From: Phascolarctobacterium sp.
GTDB lineage: Bacteria; Bacillota; Negativicutes; Acidaminococcales; Acidaminococcaceae
Direction: 5' to 3'
Assembly: GCA_020024105.1 (NCBI GenBank)
Contig: JAHHUH010000020.1
Span: 1 to 32,590 of the forward strand
Length of the DNA stretch: 32,590 bases
Shown here: positions 7,643 through 16,293 of the stretch, one piece after another
Numbering within the stretch: position 1 is the first letter of the stretch
How the letters are laid out: each line of letters begins with the position of its first letter
Position numbers and translations under genes: made by a program
The notes under the pieces: model-generated
Seen by the model: only the letters and a program-made list of their open reading frames with translations
Databases searched by the model: none
Told to the model about the DNA's origin: nothing

Positions 7643-9283
7643 TTATTGTGCGGTATTACAGGTACCATTGGGCTTTACGCAGACATGGCTAGCCAGCTCT
7701 TCAATCGCCACCGGTCTACCATCAACTGCATAAATCTGGTCCTCATCAACCACCTTGTACATAAAGCTGCGGGCACGGGTACTAGCCTCCAGCTGCTCAC
7801 CCAGCCAGAGGATTATTGCCTTGGCCTGCTCCTCGGTAGCACCGGAAACCACGATGATGTCGTAGGTATGCTGGTTCAGATAGGTTACCACGTTCTGGAA
7901 TTTACTAAAGTCATCAGTATAAATACCTACACCGGCAATCTTCCAGCCCTTGTTTTCATCGGCAATATCCGTGCTGTAAATAAAGCTTTCGGCATTGACT
8001 ACGGACTGAGTATTAAGAATCTTATAGTTCTTTTCCAGCTTGGACCAGATGTTAAGTGTATCCAGATAAGCCCAGGCAGTGTACTGTCTTACCTTGCCGT
8101 ACTGCTTTTCAAAGCCGGACATGCCCAGGTCACGCATATGCAGGAAATTCTTCAGGCTCTGTGCCTGGTAGATATTAAAGCCGTATTTGGTAAGGGCATA
8201 GAATTCCTCACCCTCGCCCAGGGTGCATTTCTTTAAATAACCGGCACGGACAAAGCGCTCCACAATGTATTTGTTAGCACTTTCGTCCATTCCCCAGACA
8301 GCCTGCAGGGATTTGAAGCTGAAGAAGAAATATTCACCAATAAATTGGAAAACCATGGCGGACATGGCATTGGGCACCTCGCGCTTAAAGCTGTTGGCAC
8401 TAAAGCGCTTCTGCTTCTGCCAATCCTCCTGGGTATAAATGGGCTCATTCGCACCTAAATAAAGGGCTGCCTGCCAGGGATCAGCAGCAGGGGCCGGTGC
8501 TGCCTGCTCCACAGCTGCCTCCTCTACGGGAGCCGTTTCAACTGCTGCCGTGGGTTCCTCCACAGCCAGGGGAGAAGCCTCGGACACAGTCTCCTCCGCT
8601 GTTAAGGGAGTAACTGCCTCCGCAGGAGCCTCAGAAGCTAAAACTTCAGTTTTTTTTTCCTCAAAATCCAGTTCTTCCTGTACGCCCTCCACATGTAAGG
8701 GGTCATTGGTCAGGTATAAATCGTTCATCTGGGTCAGCTGGTAGAGCAGACGCAGGTCAAAGAGACCATTCAATTCTTCCTTCATCACCTTCTGGAAGCG
8801 TTGGAAGGAGTCCTTAATATCGAAGGCTTCCTTCAACAGGCTGTATTTGTGGAGAGCCTGCTGCAGCTCCTCCAGGGAAAGCGCTTCAAAATCAATAGCA
8901 GCTACCTCCTGACGCAGGCCTAAAAGGATCTGCTGAACATCCTCGTCCTTAGAATTAAGATTACGAACAAAATCCACAATGGGCTCCAGAGCCGCCTTAG
9001 CCTCCAGCTCCGTCTTAAGACCATGCAGAGCTACCTCCAGCCTATCCAGGCTTTCCTCACTTCCCGGCAAAGCCAGCTCACCAGCCAGGGTGTAGGCCTC
9101 CGTCTGAAGGGAATCAACAGCTGCCAGCAGGCCACATAAATCCTTATGCAGCAGGGTGCTTATAAACTTACCCCGGTGCAGCTCCTCTGTAATATTTTGC
9201 ATATCCAGCTCTATCAGCTCACGTTTTTCGCGCAGGGTAGTAATTATTTGTTCTAATTTTATAGCAGTATCCAGTTTTTTCAT
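7643..9283 (-). CDS. Uncharacterised protein: coiled coil, Ala/Glu/Pro linker, winged-helix-like and alpha/beta C-terminal part
   Basis: I do not recognise this 546-residue protein. Residues 1-215 are strongly helical and charged, probably coiled coil. Residues about 220-275 are a low-complexity acidic linker of Ala, Glu, Pro and Val. From about 290 there is a globular part. The stretch FSFKSLQAVWGMDESANKYI followed by a GYLKK turn and YALTKYGF looks like a winged-helix DNA-binding fold. It is followed by an alternating beta/alpha segment (GWKIAGVGIYTDDF, YDIIVVSGATEEQAKAIILW) and a short tail with two cysteines. This order recalls replication-relaxation-type proteins, but that is only a resemblance. 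No signal peptide or membrane segment is visible. The start at 9283 has GGAGG eight bases upstream; the in-frame ATG at 9298 overlaps that site. It is monocistronic with its own terminator. Confidence 0.85.
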   Translation of the reverse strand: MKKLDTAIKLEQIITTLREKRELIELDMQNITEELHRGKFISTLLHKDLCGLLAAVDSLQTEAYTLAGELALPGSEESLDRLEVALHGLKTELEAKAALEPIVDFVRNLNSKDEDVQQILLGLRQEVAAIDFEALSLEELQQALHKYSLLKEAFDIKDSFQRFQKVMKEELNGLFDLRLLYQLTQMNDLYLTNDPLHVEGVQEELDFEEKKTEVLASEAPAEAVTPLTAEETVSEASPLAVEEPTAAVETAPVEEAAVEQAAPAPAADPWQAALYLGANEPIYTQEDWQKQKRFSANSFKREVPNAMSAMVFQFIGEYFFFSFKSLQAVWGMDESANKYIVERFVRAGYLKKCTLGEGEEFYALTKYGFNIYQAQSLKNFLHMRDLGMSGFEKQYGKVRQYTAWAYLDTLNIWSKLEKNYKILNTQSVVNAESFIYSTDIADENKGWKIAGVGIYTDDFSKFQNVVTYLNQHTYDIIVVSGATEEQAKAIILWLGEQLEASTRARSFMYKVVDEDQIYAVDGRPVAIEELASHVCVKPNGTCNTAQ

Positions 9284-9351
9284 GATTTTTCCCTCCATCA
9301 GTCAAGGTATCTATACTATTATTCGTATTATTTGAATTTGCCATACACTAT

Positions 9352-9361
9352 ATTATAGCAT
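9352..9361 (-). promoter_or_regulatory. Extended -10 promoter of the 546-residue protein gene
   Basis: TGCTATAAT (an exact -10 with the TGn extension) lies about 70 bases upstream of the start at 9283 and after the preceding terminator. No good -35 hexamer is visible. Confidence 0.55.
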
Positions 9362-9392
9362 ATGTCATCGGACCTGGCACAAGAATTTTATC

Positions 9393-9423
9393 AAAAAAGG
9401 GACCACCACCCAGGCAGTCCCCT
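9393..9423 (-). terminator. Intrinsic terminator after the small lipoprotein gene
   Basis: On the minus strand GGGACTGCC pairs imperfectly with GGTGGTCCC and is followed by six T residues, just after the stop codon at 9429. Confidence 0.75.
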
Positions 9424-9428
9424 CCAGC

Positions 9429-9740
9429 TTATTTCTTTTCCGGCTCCCGACTTTCGATAATACGCACAGTGCCCTCCAGAAAGCCCCATTTACTATCCTC
9501 CTGGAAAACATAATGCTCGGGAAATTCGTCCTCCCGCATGGGCCGGTACAGCAGCCACATATCGTCGCCCTTGTAGGTTACCTCCAACAGCTTGTGATTG
9601 GGTGGCAGCTTTACAATACCGCTGGCACCAATCTTTTTAGCAATCGTATTTCCGCTGGATTTAATATCCGTATCATCATCACCGCAGCCGGCCACTACCA
9701 GAAGAGTAGCCGCCAGCAGCAGCGCCACAATCTTTTTCAT
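9429..9740 (-). CDS. Small lipoprotein of unknown function
   Basis: This 103-residue protein begins with a lipoprotein signal: MKK, a hydrophobic stretch and the lipobox VVAGC, with the lipidated cysteine at residue 19. The remaining 84 residues are mostly polar, with a likely small beta-rich domain (KLLEVTYKGDDMWLLYRPM, then YVFQEDSKWGFLEGTVRIIE). I do not recognise the family. It follows the DUF2939-like membrane protein by 40 bases, and a terminator lies right after it, so the two probably form a two-gene operon acting at the cell envelope. GAGGG lies upstream of the ATG. Confidence 0.8.
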   Translation of the reverse strand: MKKIVALLLAATLLVVAGCGDDDTDIKSSGNTIAKKIGASGIVKLPPNHKLLEVTYKGDDMWLLYRPMREDEFPEHYVFQEDSKWGFLEGTVRIIESREPEKK

Positions 9741-9780
9741 GAATATCCCTCACTTTAATCCTTTACTTGCCAGCTCCATC

Positions 9781-10809
9781 CTACTGATGAACGGGCAACT
9801 CCTTTAAAAGCTGCAGGCTGGTGCCATCGGCAAAGGTTACGGCCGTAATCTCGTGATAGCCGCCACTCAGCTCCTGCCCATTGTCAATGACAAATTTCTC
9901 CTCCGCCAGAAGGGGATTCAGCTGCCACCGTACCCGGACGGACTTTTCCTCTCCCGGTGCCAGGGGGTCAGCAGAGGAAAAGTCCTTGGTAAAGTTCAAA
10001 GCCTGCTGTTCACCATGGGGCAGGACATAGCTTCCCTCAAAGGCAGTAAGCTGCTTGGTGCCCACATTCTTCACTGTAAAGCTGTCCACCAAGGTATAGG
10101 TGGGCAGGAAGGGATTTTTATTGCTCACTACCCGACTACTTTCCTCGCTAAAGGCTACCAACTGCTGTAGCTTCTTGTGGACGCCACGGTTCAGCTCCGC
10201 CAGCTTCTCAGCTGTCAGGCGTTCCCTTTCCTGGATAAATTCAGCCAAATTCGTACATTCCTTAACCTGCCAGGTATCATCTGGCAGACGGTACAGCTTT
10301 AGCTTGAGGGTCAAATCCTCCTCCAGCTGGCCATCCCTTACCTCCACGGCTACATGGGCCCAGGTATCATCCCGACTGAGTACGGAAACATCCCGAATGC
10401 CGGAAATATATGGCACCTGCTTTTCCACGCCCTTTACCAGCTCATGCCGGGACTGCTTTTCTCCTTGGTCTCGTTCCGTACCACTGACAGCTGCCCGCAG
10501 CTCCGCCTGCAACTGGTTCACGATACCGGGCTTGACAATGCTGACAAGGCCTGCTCCCAGGGGATGCCGGGTCAGCTCCAGTCCGGTGGAGCTCTCATGG
10601 GCCGCTAATAAATCATCAAAGGCCCTGTTGATAAAGGTTTCCGTATCAAAATGCTTTTCAAAGAGCACCACATCATGCTTCACCACCGCTTCCCGCAGGA
10701 TATTGAGGGAATATGCCGGTGTCTTCGTCCAATAGAGAAAATAATACAGTAAACCACAAATAACGACTATTACTACGCCCAGAAGTCCCTTTTTCGCATT
10801 ATTGTTCAT
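9781..10809 (-). CDS. Membrane-anchored DUF2939-like protein
   Basis: A cytoplasmic tail of a few residues and one membrane segment (VVIVVICGLLYYFLYW) come first. A long extracytoplasmic domain follows, opening with TPAYSLNILREAVVKHDVVL and INRAFDDLL, a pattern I associate with DUF2939 proteins. The C-terminal third (from FTVKNVGTKQLTAFEGSYVL) looks like a beta-sandwich. Function is unknown. I start at 10809, where GGGAGG lies seven bases upstream, giving 342 residues. The in-frame ATG at 10839 lies only about seven bases from the expected transcription start of the promoter at 10853-10858 and has a weaker ribosome binding site. It is followed by the small lipoprotein in the same apparent operon. 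Confidence 0.75.
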   Translation of the reverse strand: MNNNAKKGLLGVVIVVICGLLYYFLYWTKTPAYSLNILREAVVKHDVVLFEKHFDTETFINRAFDDLLAAHESSTGLELTRHPLGAGLVSIVKPGIVNQLQAELRAAVSGTERDQGEKQSRHELVKGVEKQVPYISGIRDVSVLSRDDTWAHVAVEVRDGQLEEDLTLKLKLYRLPDDTWQVKECTNLAEFIQERERLTAEKLAELNRGVHKKLQQLVAFSEESSRVVSNKNPFLPTYTLVDSFTVKNVGTKQLTAFEGSYVLPHGEQQALNFTKDFSSADPLAPGEEKSVRVRWQLNPLLAEEKFVIDNGQELSGGYHEITAVTFADGTSLQLLKELPVHQ

Positions 10810-10852
10810 TTGCCTACCTCCCATGTCCTGGTCGGACATTTACCTTACTTGT

Positions 10853-10858
10853 ATTATA
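10853..10858 (-). promoter_or_regulatory. -10 element of the promoter for the DUF2939-like gene
   Basis: An exact TATAAT lies 44 bases upstream of the start at 10809. The -35 region is poor. The rest of the intergenic space (10859-10992) holds a few short imperfect inverted repeats and nothing I can assign. Confidence 0.45.
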
Positions 10859-10992
10859 CCACGGAAAGCTGCCTTATTTAGCAGTAGTTAAATTCTACCC
10901 GTTATATGGTATATTTTCTACCCATCCTGCAAAAATCCTTCCCCACTCCGGTGGAGCGATGCCGGAAAAGCAGCTTTTTCCTGCGCAGTGGC

Positions 10993-11033
10993 AAAAAAAA
11001 TAATCCGATGACATACTAAGCACATCATCGGAT
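10993..11033 (-). terminator. Strong intrinsic terminator ending the rnj-to-PLP-enzyme operon
   Basis: On the minus strand ATCCGATGA / TCATCGGAT form a perfect 9-bp stem, followed by TA and then eight T residues. It lies about 45 bases after the stop codon of the PLP-enzyme gene. Confidence 0.9.
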
Positions 11034-11079
11034 CAAAACTTGCTTAGGGAGCACCTACCGTTAAGGCAGCCTGCTCAGC

Positions 11080-12324
11080 TTAGGCTTCTACCTTCGGACC
11101 AACCTTTTCAGCGGCAGCCATTACAGCCAGACGGCCATGCTCAAAGGTCAGACCACCCTGGAAGTAGACGTTAAAGGGCTCACGGCAGGGAGCATCCGCA
11201 CTCAGCTCAATGGAAGCACCCTGGACAAAGGTACCTGCAGCCATGATGATTTCATCCTGGTAGCCGGGCAGCGGAGACGGTACTGGCTCCACGTGGGCAT
11301 CCACAGGAGAATTAGCCTGGATGGCTACGCAGAAATTGCACAGTCTTTCACGGCTGTTCAAAGTAATAGCCTGAATGATATCACTGCGTTTTTCTTCTGG
11401 CAGGGGTTTAACGTCATAGCCTAATTGCTTGAAGACGGAAGCGGCAAAAACAGCGGTCTTCACAGCCTGAAGCACAACATGGGGCGCCAAGAAGAGACCT
11501 TGATAGAATTCACGTGCGGTATCGCCCAGAGTAGCACCCATTTCTCCACCCAGACCGGGAGCGGTCAAGCGGTAGGAAGCCTTAGTTACCAAATCCTCAC
11601 GGCCGACAATATAACCGCCGGTAGGAGCCAGGCCACCGCCCAGGTTTTTAATCAGGGAGCCGGCCATCAAATCCGCACCCACCTCAGTGGGCTCCTGCTT
11701 TTCGATAAATTCGCCGTAGCAGTTATCTACGAAGCAGATGGTCTTAGGATTAATAGCCTTGACAGCGGCGCAGATACGGCCGATTTCAGCCACACCAATG
11801 GTCTTGCGCACAGAGCTATAGCCGCAGGAGCGTTGAATATGCACCATAGTAGTCTTTTCGGAAACAGTGGCCTTAATAGCCTCCAGGTCAGCATGGTCAT
11901 CCACCATGGGAATTTCCTTATAGGTAACGCCGATATTGGTCAGAGAGCCTTCCATGGAAATGGGAGAGCCGATGATGGTCTGCATGGTGTCGTAGGGAGC
12001 ACCGGTAACAGCCACCAGCTCATCGCCAGGCTTTAAATTGCCCAACAGCGCTACAGCCAGGGCATGGGTACCGGATACGAACTGGGAGCGTACCAGAGCT
12101 GCTTCAGTTTTGAAGAGCTCGGCATAAATCAAATCCAGAGTATCACGGCCCACATCGGAATAACCATAGCCGGTAGTCGGCTTCATGTAATAATCAGAAA
12201 CCATGTTGTTACGAAAAGCGGTAATAACCTTTTCAGTATTGAAAAGTGCTGCTTCTTCCAATTCAGAACTATGTGCGGCAACGTCTGCCAATGCTTGTTT
12301 TTCTATAGCCTTATAATCAATCAA
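11080..12324 (-). CDS. Methionine gamma-lyase-family PLP enzyme (YnbB/'aluminium resistance' family)
   Basis: This is a fold-type I pyridoxal-phosphate enzyme of the Cys/Met metabolism group, of the family often annotated as methionine gamma-lyase family or aluminium resistance protein. The true substrate is not settled. The 414 residues show SQFVSGTHALAVALLGNLKPGDE near the cofactor site, FVDNCYGEFIE with the aspartate that contacts the pyridine ring, and GSLIKNLGGGLAPTGGYIVG containing the likely PLP lysine. The start is TTG at 12324, sharing TTGA with the hflX stop codon, with GGGGAAG upstream, so it is translationally coupled to hflX. The hflX-ynbB neighbourhood is common in Firmicutes. 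It is the last gene before the operon terminator. Confidence 0.9.
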   Translation of the reverse strand: MIDYKAIEKQALADVAAHSSELEEAALFNTEKVITAFRNNMVSDYYMKPTTGYGYSDVGRDTLDLIYAELFKTEAALVRSQFVSGTHALAVALLGNLKPGDELVAVTGAPYDTMQTIIGSPISMEGSLTNIGVTYKEIPMVDDHADLEAIKATVSEKTTMVHIQRSCGYSSVRKTIGVAEIGRICAAVKAINPKTICFVDNCYGEFIEKQEPTEVGADLMAGSLIKNLGGGLAPTGGYIVGREDLVTKASYRLTAPGLGGEMGATLGDTAREFYQGLFLAPHVVLQAVKTAVFAASVFKQLGYDVKPLPEEKRSDIIQAITLNSRERLCNFCVAIQANSPVDAHVEPVPSPLPGYQDEIIMAAGTFVQGASIELSADAPCREPFNVYFQGGLTFEHGRLAVMAAAEKVGPKVEA

Positions 12325-14153
12325 TTTTCTTCCCCTTTACTTAAATATTTTTCAAATTCACCTAATTGTTCAGCGTCCAGACGCACCTTCAGCTTGGTAC
12401 CCTCGGCCAGGTAATCCTGCTCCAGGACGGTGCCGAGCTCGTGCAGACGGGACACCTTGTCGGAATCACTATAGGGAATCAGGAAGTACTCCTCCACTGA
12501 TTTCAGCTTCAGATTCTCGGCAATCACACGTAACAGCTGGTCCAGATTGATTCTGGATTTAGCCGAAATGCAGACGGCATTTTCTTCCTTGTCCAAGCGC
12601 TCTGCCAAACCGGAACCCTCCGGCAGCTTATCAATCTTATTGTAGACCGTAATAATGGTCTTATTCTCAGCGCCAATTTCCTTCAAGACCTGGTAAACGG
12701 CGTTGCTCTGCTCCTTGTACAGCTCATGGCTGACATCAATGACGTGGAGCAGCACGTCCGCCTCCACAACCTCCTCCAAGGTGGACTGGAAGGCAGCTAC
12801 CAGCTGATGGGGCAGGCGTTGGATGAAGCCTACGGTGTCGGTCAGGATGGCCTGCTGCTTATCCGGCAGGTCCAGCTGACGGGTAGTGGGGTCCAGAGTA
12901 GCAAAAAGCTGGTCCTGGGCGTAAATGTCGGAATTAGTCAAGGTATTCAGCAGGGTGGATTTACCCGCATTGGTATAGCCCACCAGGCTGATTGTGGGTA
13001 CCTGGGCCTTATTGCGACCCTGACGGTGCAGGGTACGCACGCTTTTGACCTTTGCAATACAATCCTTAATGTAGGCGATGCGGTCACGAATACGACGGCG
13101 GTCCACCTCCAGCTTGGTTTCACCGGGTCCACGGGTACCGATACCGCCACCTAGACGGGAAAGGCTGAGGCCCTTACCCATGATACGGGGCAGCATATAT
13201 TGGAGCTGGGCCAGCTCTACCTGCAGCTTACCCTCATTGGTATGAGCACGCTGGGCAAAAATATCCAAAATCAGCGCCGTGCGATCCAGGACGCGGATGC
13301 CCATGGCCTGCTCAATATTGCGCTGCTGGGCAGGTGTCAGCTCATCATCGAAAATACAGAGGTCAATATTTTCCTGCTGTACATAAAGCGCCAGCTCCTG
13401 TACCTTACCCTTGCCGATAAAGAAGGCCGGGTCCGGCTTGGGACGACGCTGGAGGAAGCGGTTGATAACCACTGCACCGGCAGTATCTGCCAGCTGCTTC
13501 AGCTCCTCTACGGAATCCTCCAGGCTCCAACCCAAAACGCTCATGCTGCCATTGTATTCCATTCCTACCAGAATCGCCCTTTCCTGGGCCTGGGCCAGGG
13601 AGGCACCATTGGTCTGCTTTTCCAGGATGCGTTCTACGGTGCTGACCAGATTGGGAAAATAAATATTCTCCGCCTCCGCCATGGTCAGAGGGCCATAGTT
13701 TTCTACCAGGTACTGCTCGTTTTCGTCCAGACCGACGATCATGCCAAAGCCCACGGTGGACTGGGTATAATCGGGCTCGGTAACGCCAATGGCTACCATG
13801 CAGTCAAAGCGGTTGGCCTTCAAAGCGGAAATATCCACTCCGCTCAATGCCGGTGCCCCACTGGGATGGGTATGGACGCAGCGGATGCCGCTTAAACGGC
13901 TACTGCCCCTTCTGCCCTCCAGCGGAGGCAACTCCACAGCTTCATTACTACCTACGCAGACGCTGATTACCTGGCCACTGCGGGTAATATACACGGAAAC
14001 CTCGCGGTTGATAAACTCCGTAATGTCAGCCAGCTTTAAGGCTAATTCTGCCGTCACCAGCTGACCGGAGGATAATTTAAAATCATAGAGGGTCCGCAGC
14101 TCCTCAATAACGGAATTGCGGATGCCCTTCAAATTTCCTAAAACTTCTTGCAT
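12321..14153 (-). CDS. hflX: GTPase HflX with an N-terminal JAMM/RadC-like domain
   Basis: HflX is a ribosome-binding GTPase that splits stalled or stressed ribosomes. The 610 residues exceed the usual 420-450. The HflX-specific ND1 domain starts near residue 190 (RAILVGMEYNGS), with the signature RLGGGIGTRGPGETKLEVDR at 333-352. The GTPase domain has GYTNAGKST (392-400), DTVGFI (439-444) and NKID. The extra 180 N-terminal residues contain HTHPSGAPALSGVD (94-107), which fits the JAMM pattern H-x-H-x7-S-x2-D, plus a suitably placed Glu51 in NREVSVYI, as in RadC. GGAGGTG lies upstream of the ATG. The gene follows the DEAD-box helicase closely and overlaps the next gene by four bases. Confidence 0.95.
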   Translation of the reverse strand: MQEVLGNLKGIRNSVIEELRTLYDFKLSSGQLVTAELALKLADITEFINREVSVYITRSGQVISVCVGSNEAVELPPLEGRRGSSRLSGIRCVHTHPSGAPALSGVDISALKANRFDCMVAIGVTEPDYTQSTVGFGMIVGLDENEQYLVENYGPLTMAEAENIYFPNLVSTVERILEKQTNGASLAQAQERAILVGMEYNGSMSVLGWSLEDSVEELKQLADTAGAVVINRFLQRRPKPDPAFFIGKGKVQELALYVQQENIDLCIFDDELTPAQQRNIEQAMGIRVLDRTALILDIFAQRAHTNEGKLQVELAQLQYMLPRIMGKGLSLSRLGGGIGTRGPGETKLEVDRRRIRDRIAYIKDCIAKVKSVRTLHRQGRNKAQVPTISLVGYTNAGKSTLLNTLTNSDIYAQDQLFATLDPTTRQLDLPDKQQAILTDTVGFIQRLPHQLVAAFQSTLEEVVEADVLLHVIDVSHELYKEQSNAVYQVLKEIGAENKTIITVYNKIDKLPEGSGLAERLDKEENAVCISAKSRINLDQLLRVIAENLKLKSVEEYFLIPYSDSDKVSRLHELGTVLEQDYLAEGTKLKVRLDAEQLGEFEKYLSKGEEN

Positions 14154-14182
14154 CGGATTTCACCTCCATGCGACGAAAATTA

Positions 14183-15775
14183 TTATTTTCTAACGCGTGC
14201 AGGCTCAATATTTACACGGTAGCCGCGAATGGTATTGCGGTGCATAGCGCCCAAAACCTTTTCCGCTACATCTTCAGGTACCTCTACGAAGGTAAAACGG
14301 TCGTAAATGTTAATCAAGCCAATATCACGGGCAGAAATATCGGATTCAATAGCAATGGTGCTGATAATGTCTTTAACGGTGATTTTTTGGCTACGGCCTA
14401 CATTCATAAAAAGACGGACCATGCCCGGACGGCCACCGGTATTCTTCAAATCGTTGGAAATAACATCCTCCTGGGGAGCCTCCAGAGCCTTATTGCCCTC
14501 CTGCATCAGCTTCAAGGCAGCAGCAGCTACATCCTCAGCAGAATAATCATCCAAAAGACTTTCAGCAATGGACATGTAGTCATGGTAAGCATTCAGCTCC
14601 AGGACAGTCTGCATCTTGCTGATGATTTGCTCGCGTTGACGTTCAACTACGTTAGCAGCGGTGGGCAACTGACGGCGTTGGATTTTGGTTTTGACAATGC
14701 GTTCAATCAATTTCAGCTGACGGAATTCACGGGGAGTGATAAAGGTCATGGCAACACCGGTATTGCCTGCACGACCGGTACGGCCGATGCGGTGTACATA
14801 GCTTTCTGGATCCTGGGGAATATCAAAGTTGATAACATGGGTAATGTTGTCAATATCAATACCACGGGCAGCAACGTCGGTAGCAATCAGGATATCCACG
14901 CTACCCTCACGGAATTTCTTCATAACGCGGTCACGTTGGTTCTGACTCAAATCGCCATGTAGACCCTCAGCCATATAGCCACGGCTGGACAGAGCGATGG
15001 CCAAATCATCAACACCTTTTTTGGTACGGCAGAAGATAATAACCTTGCCGTCAATTTCTGCATCCATCAGACGGCAGATACCCTCTACCTTATCCTTGGT
15101 TTCAAAATAGTATTGGTCAATCAGGGGAACGGTCAACTCCTCCTTGGTAATGGTAATATTTTTAGGAGCGCGCATGTATTTTTTGGTCAGGCTCAAAATC
15201 GGACGAGGCATGGTAGCGGAGAAAAGTAGGGTCTGACGTTCTGCCGGCAGATTGCGCATAATCTCCTCCATATCGTCCACAAAGCCCATATCCAGCATTT
15301 CGTCGGCTTCGTCCAAAACCAGGTATTTGATGGCATCCAATTTAATGGTACGGCGGTTGATATGGTCAATCAGACGACCCGGAGTACCGATAACAATCTG
15401 AACGCCGCTCTTCAGCGCACGAATCTGGCGTTCAATGGGTTGGCCGCCATAAACGGGCAGCACCTTAATATGGGAGGTACGGCCAATCTTGCCCACCTCT
15501 TCGGCAACCTGGATGGCCAATTCACGGGTCGGTACCATAATCAGGGCCTGGATGTGACGGGTATTGATAATGCTCTGCACAATGGGAATACCAAAGGCAG
15601 CGGTTTTACCGGTACCGGTCTGAGCCTGGCCAATAACGTCGTCACCAGCCAATACCAGGGGAATGGTAGCAGCCTGAATGGGAGAGGGTTCTTCAAAACC
15701 CATATCTGTTAAAGCATTAACAACTTTTTTGTCTAGGAGAAGTTCACCAAACATTTCTTGCTGAGTAGTAGTCAT
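14183..15775 (-). CDS. DEAD-box ATP-dependent RNA helicase with DbpA-type RNA-binding domain
   Basis: This is an RNA helicase of the DeaD/CshA group, probably acting in ribosome assembly and RNA turnover. The 530 residues carry the Q motif (GFEEPSPIQAATIP), AQTGTGKT (motif I), PTRELAIQ (Ia), VLDEADEMLDMGF (II), FSATMP (III) and HRIGRTGRAG (VI). A helical linker follows. The C-terminal 75 residues (from MVRLFMNVGRSQKITVKDII) form a DbpA RNA-binding domain, ending in a basic tail. The ATG overlaps the pncC stop (ATGA), with GGAGG at the end of pncC serving as ribosome binding site, so translation is coupled. It lies directly before hflX, another ribosome-linked gene. I do not choose between the symbols deaD, cshA and dbpA. 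Confidence 0.95.
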   Translation of the reverse strand: MTTTQQEMFGELLLDKKVVNALTDMGFEEPSPIQAATIPLVLAGDDVIGQAQTGTGKTAAFGIPIVQSIINTRHIQALIMVPTRELAIQVAEEVGKIGRTSHIKVLPVYGGQPIERQIRALKSGVQIVIGTPGRLIDHINRRTIKLDAIKYLVLDEADEMLDMGFVDDMEEIMRNLPAERQTLLFSATMPRPILSLTKKYMRAPKNITITKEELTVPLIDQYYFETKDKVEGICRLMDAEIDGKVIIFCRTKKGVDDLAIALSSRGYMAEGLHGDLSQNQRDRVMKKFREGSVDILIATDVAARGIDIDNITHVINFDIPQDPESYVHRIGRTGRAGNTGVAMTFITPREFRQLKLIERIVKTKIQRRQLPTAANVVERQREQIISKMQTVLELNAYHDYMSIAESLLDDYSAEDVAAAALKLMQEGNKALEAPQEDVISNDLKNTGGRPGMVRLFMNVGRSQKITVKDIISTIAIESDISARDIGLINIYDRFTFVEVPEDVAEKVLGAMHRNTIRGYRVNIEPARVRK

Positions 15776-16275
15776 TTAATATTTTCCTCCATCTTCACTT
15801 CACATAATTTATCAATAACCATGGAAATCGCCGTGAGCGCGATTTTCTGCTTATTTGTAATCCTATCCTCTGTAAAGTAGCATTCCTTACAAAAGACGCC
15901 GTCCGCCGTAGCTACGGCGATATAGACCAGCCCCAGGGGCTTGCCCTCGCTGGCACCGGGACCGGCGTTACCGGTAATACCTACGCCCAAGGAGCTATGG
16001 AACAGCCTTCTGGCACCGGTAGCCATCTGACAGGCACAGGCCTCGCTGATGGCGCTATAGGTATCCAGTACCTCCTGCTCCACCCCTAAAAGCTGATGTT
16101 TGACCTCATTGGTGTAGGTTACGGCAGAACCCAGCAGATACTGGGAGCTACCGCTAATATCTGTTACATAACTGCTTGCCAGACCTCCTGTACAGGATTC
16201 GGCAAAGGCTATGGTTAAATTTCCTGCTAATAGCAGCTCACCTAAACGGCGAGCCACCTCTCTTGCTGCTTCCAT
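15772..16275 (-). CDS. pncC: Nicotinamide-nucleotide amidohydrolase PncC (CinA C-terminal domain type)
   Basis: PncC hydrolyses NMN to nicotinate mononucleotide plus ammonia, recycling the pyridine nucleotide left by NAD-dependent DNA ligase. The 167-residue protein is the CinA C-terminal domain alone. It has the catalytic serine in AESCTGG (Ser27), SSQYLLGSAVTYTNEVK, and GITGNAGPGASEGKPLGLVY near the active site. The N-terminal molybdopterin-binding-like domain of full-length CinA is absent. In many Firmicutes cinA sits between pgsA and recA after rimO; here pgsA is missing and recA does not follow. AAGGAGG lies eight bases before the ATG, 18 bases after rimO. Confidence 0.93.
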   Translation of the reverse strand: MEAAREVARRLGELLLAGNLTIAFAESCTGGLASSYVTDISGSSQYLLGSAVTYTNEVKHQLLGVEQEVLDTYSAISEACACQMATGARRLFHSSLGVGITGNAGPGASEGKPLGLVYIAVATADGVFCKECYFTEDRITNKQKIALTAISMVIDKLCEVKMEENIK

Positions 16276-16293
16276 AAAGCACGCCTCCTTAGG

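Noticed and set aside
10859..10992. Short inverted repeats (around 10950-10980) in the gap before the DUF2939-like gene
   Set aside because: Stems are short and imperfect and have no T run; not enough to call an RNA or a terminator.
14168..14962. Plus-strand 264-codon open frame antisense to the DEAD-box helicase
   Set aside because: Long only because codon bias on the minus strand avoids stops on the other; composition is Asn/Gly/Thr-rich without any motif.
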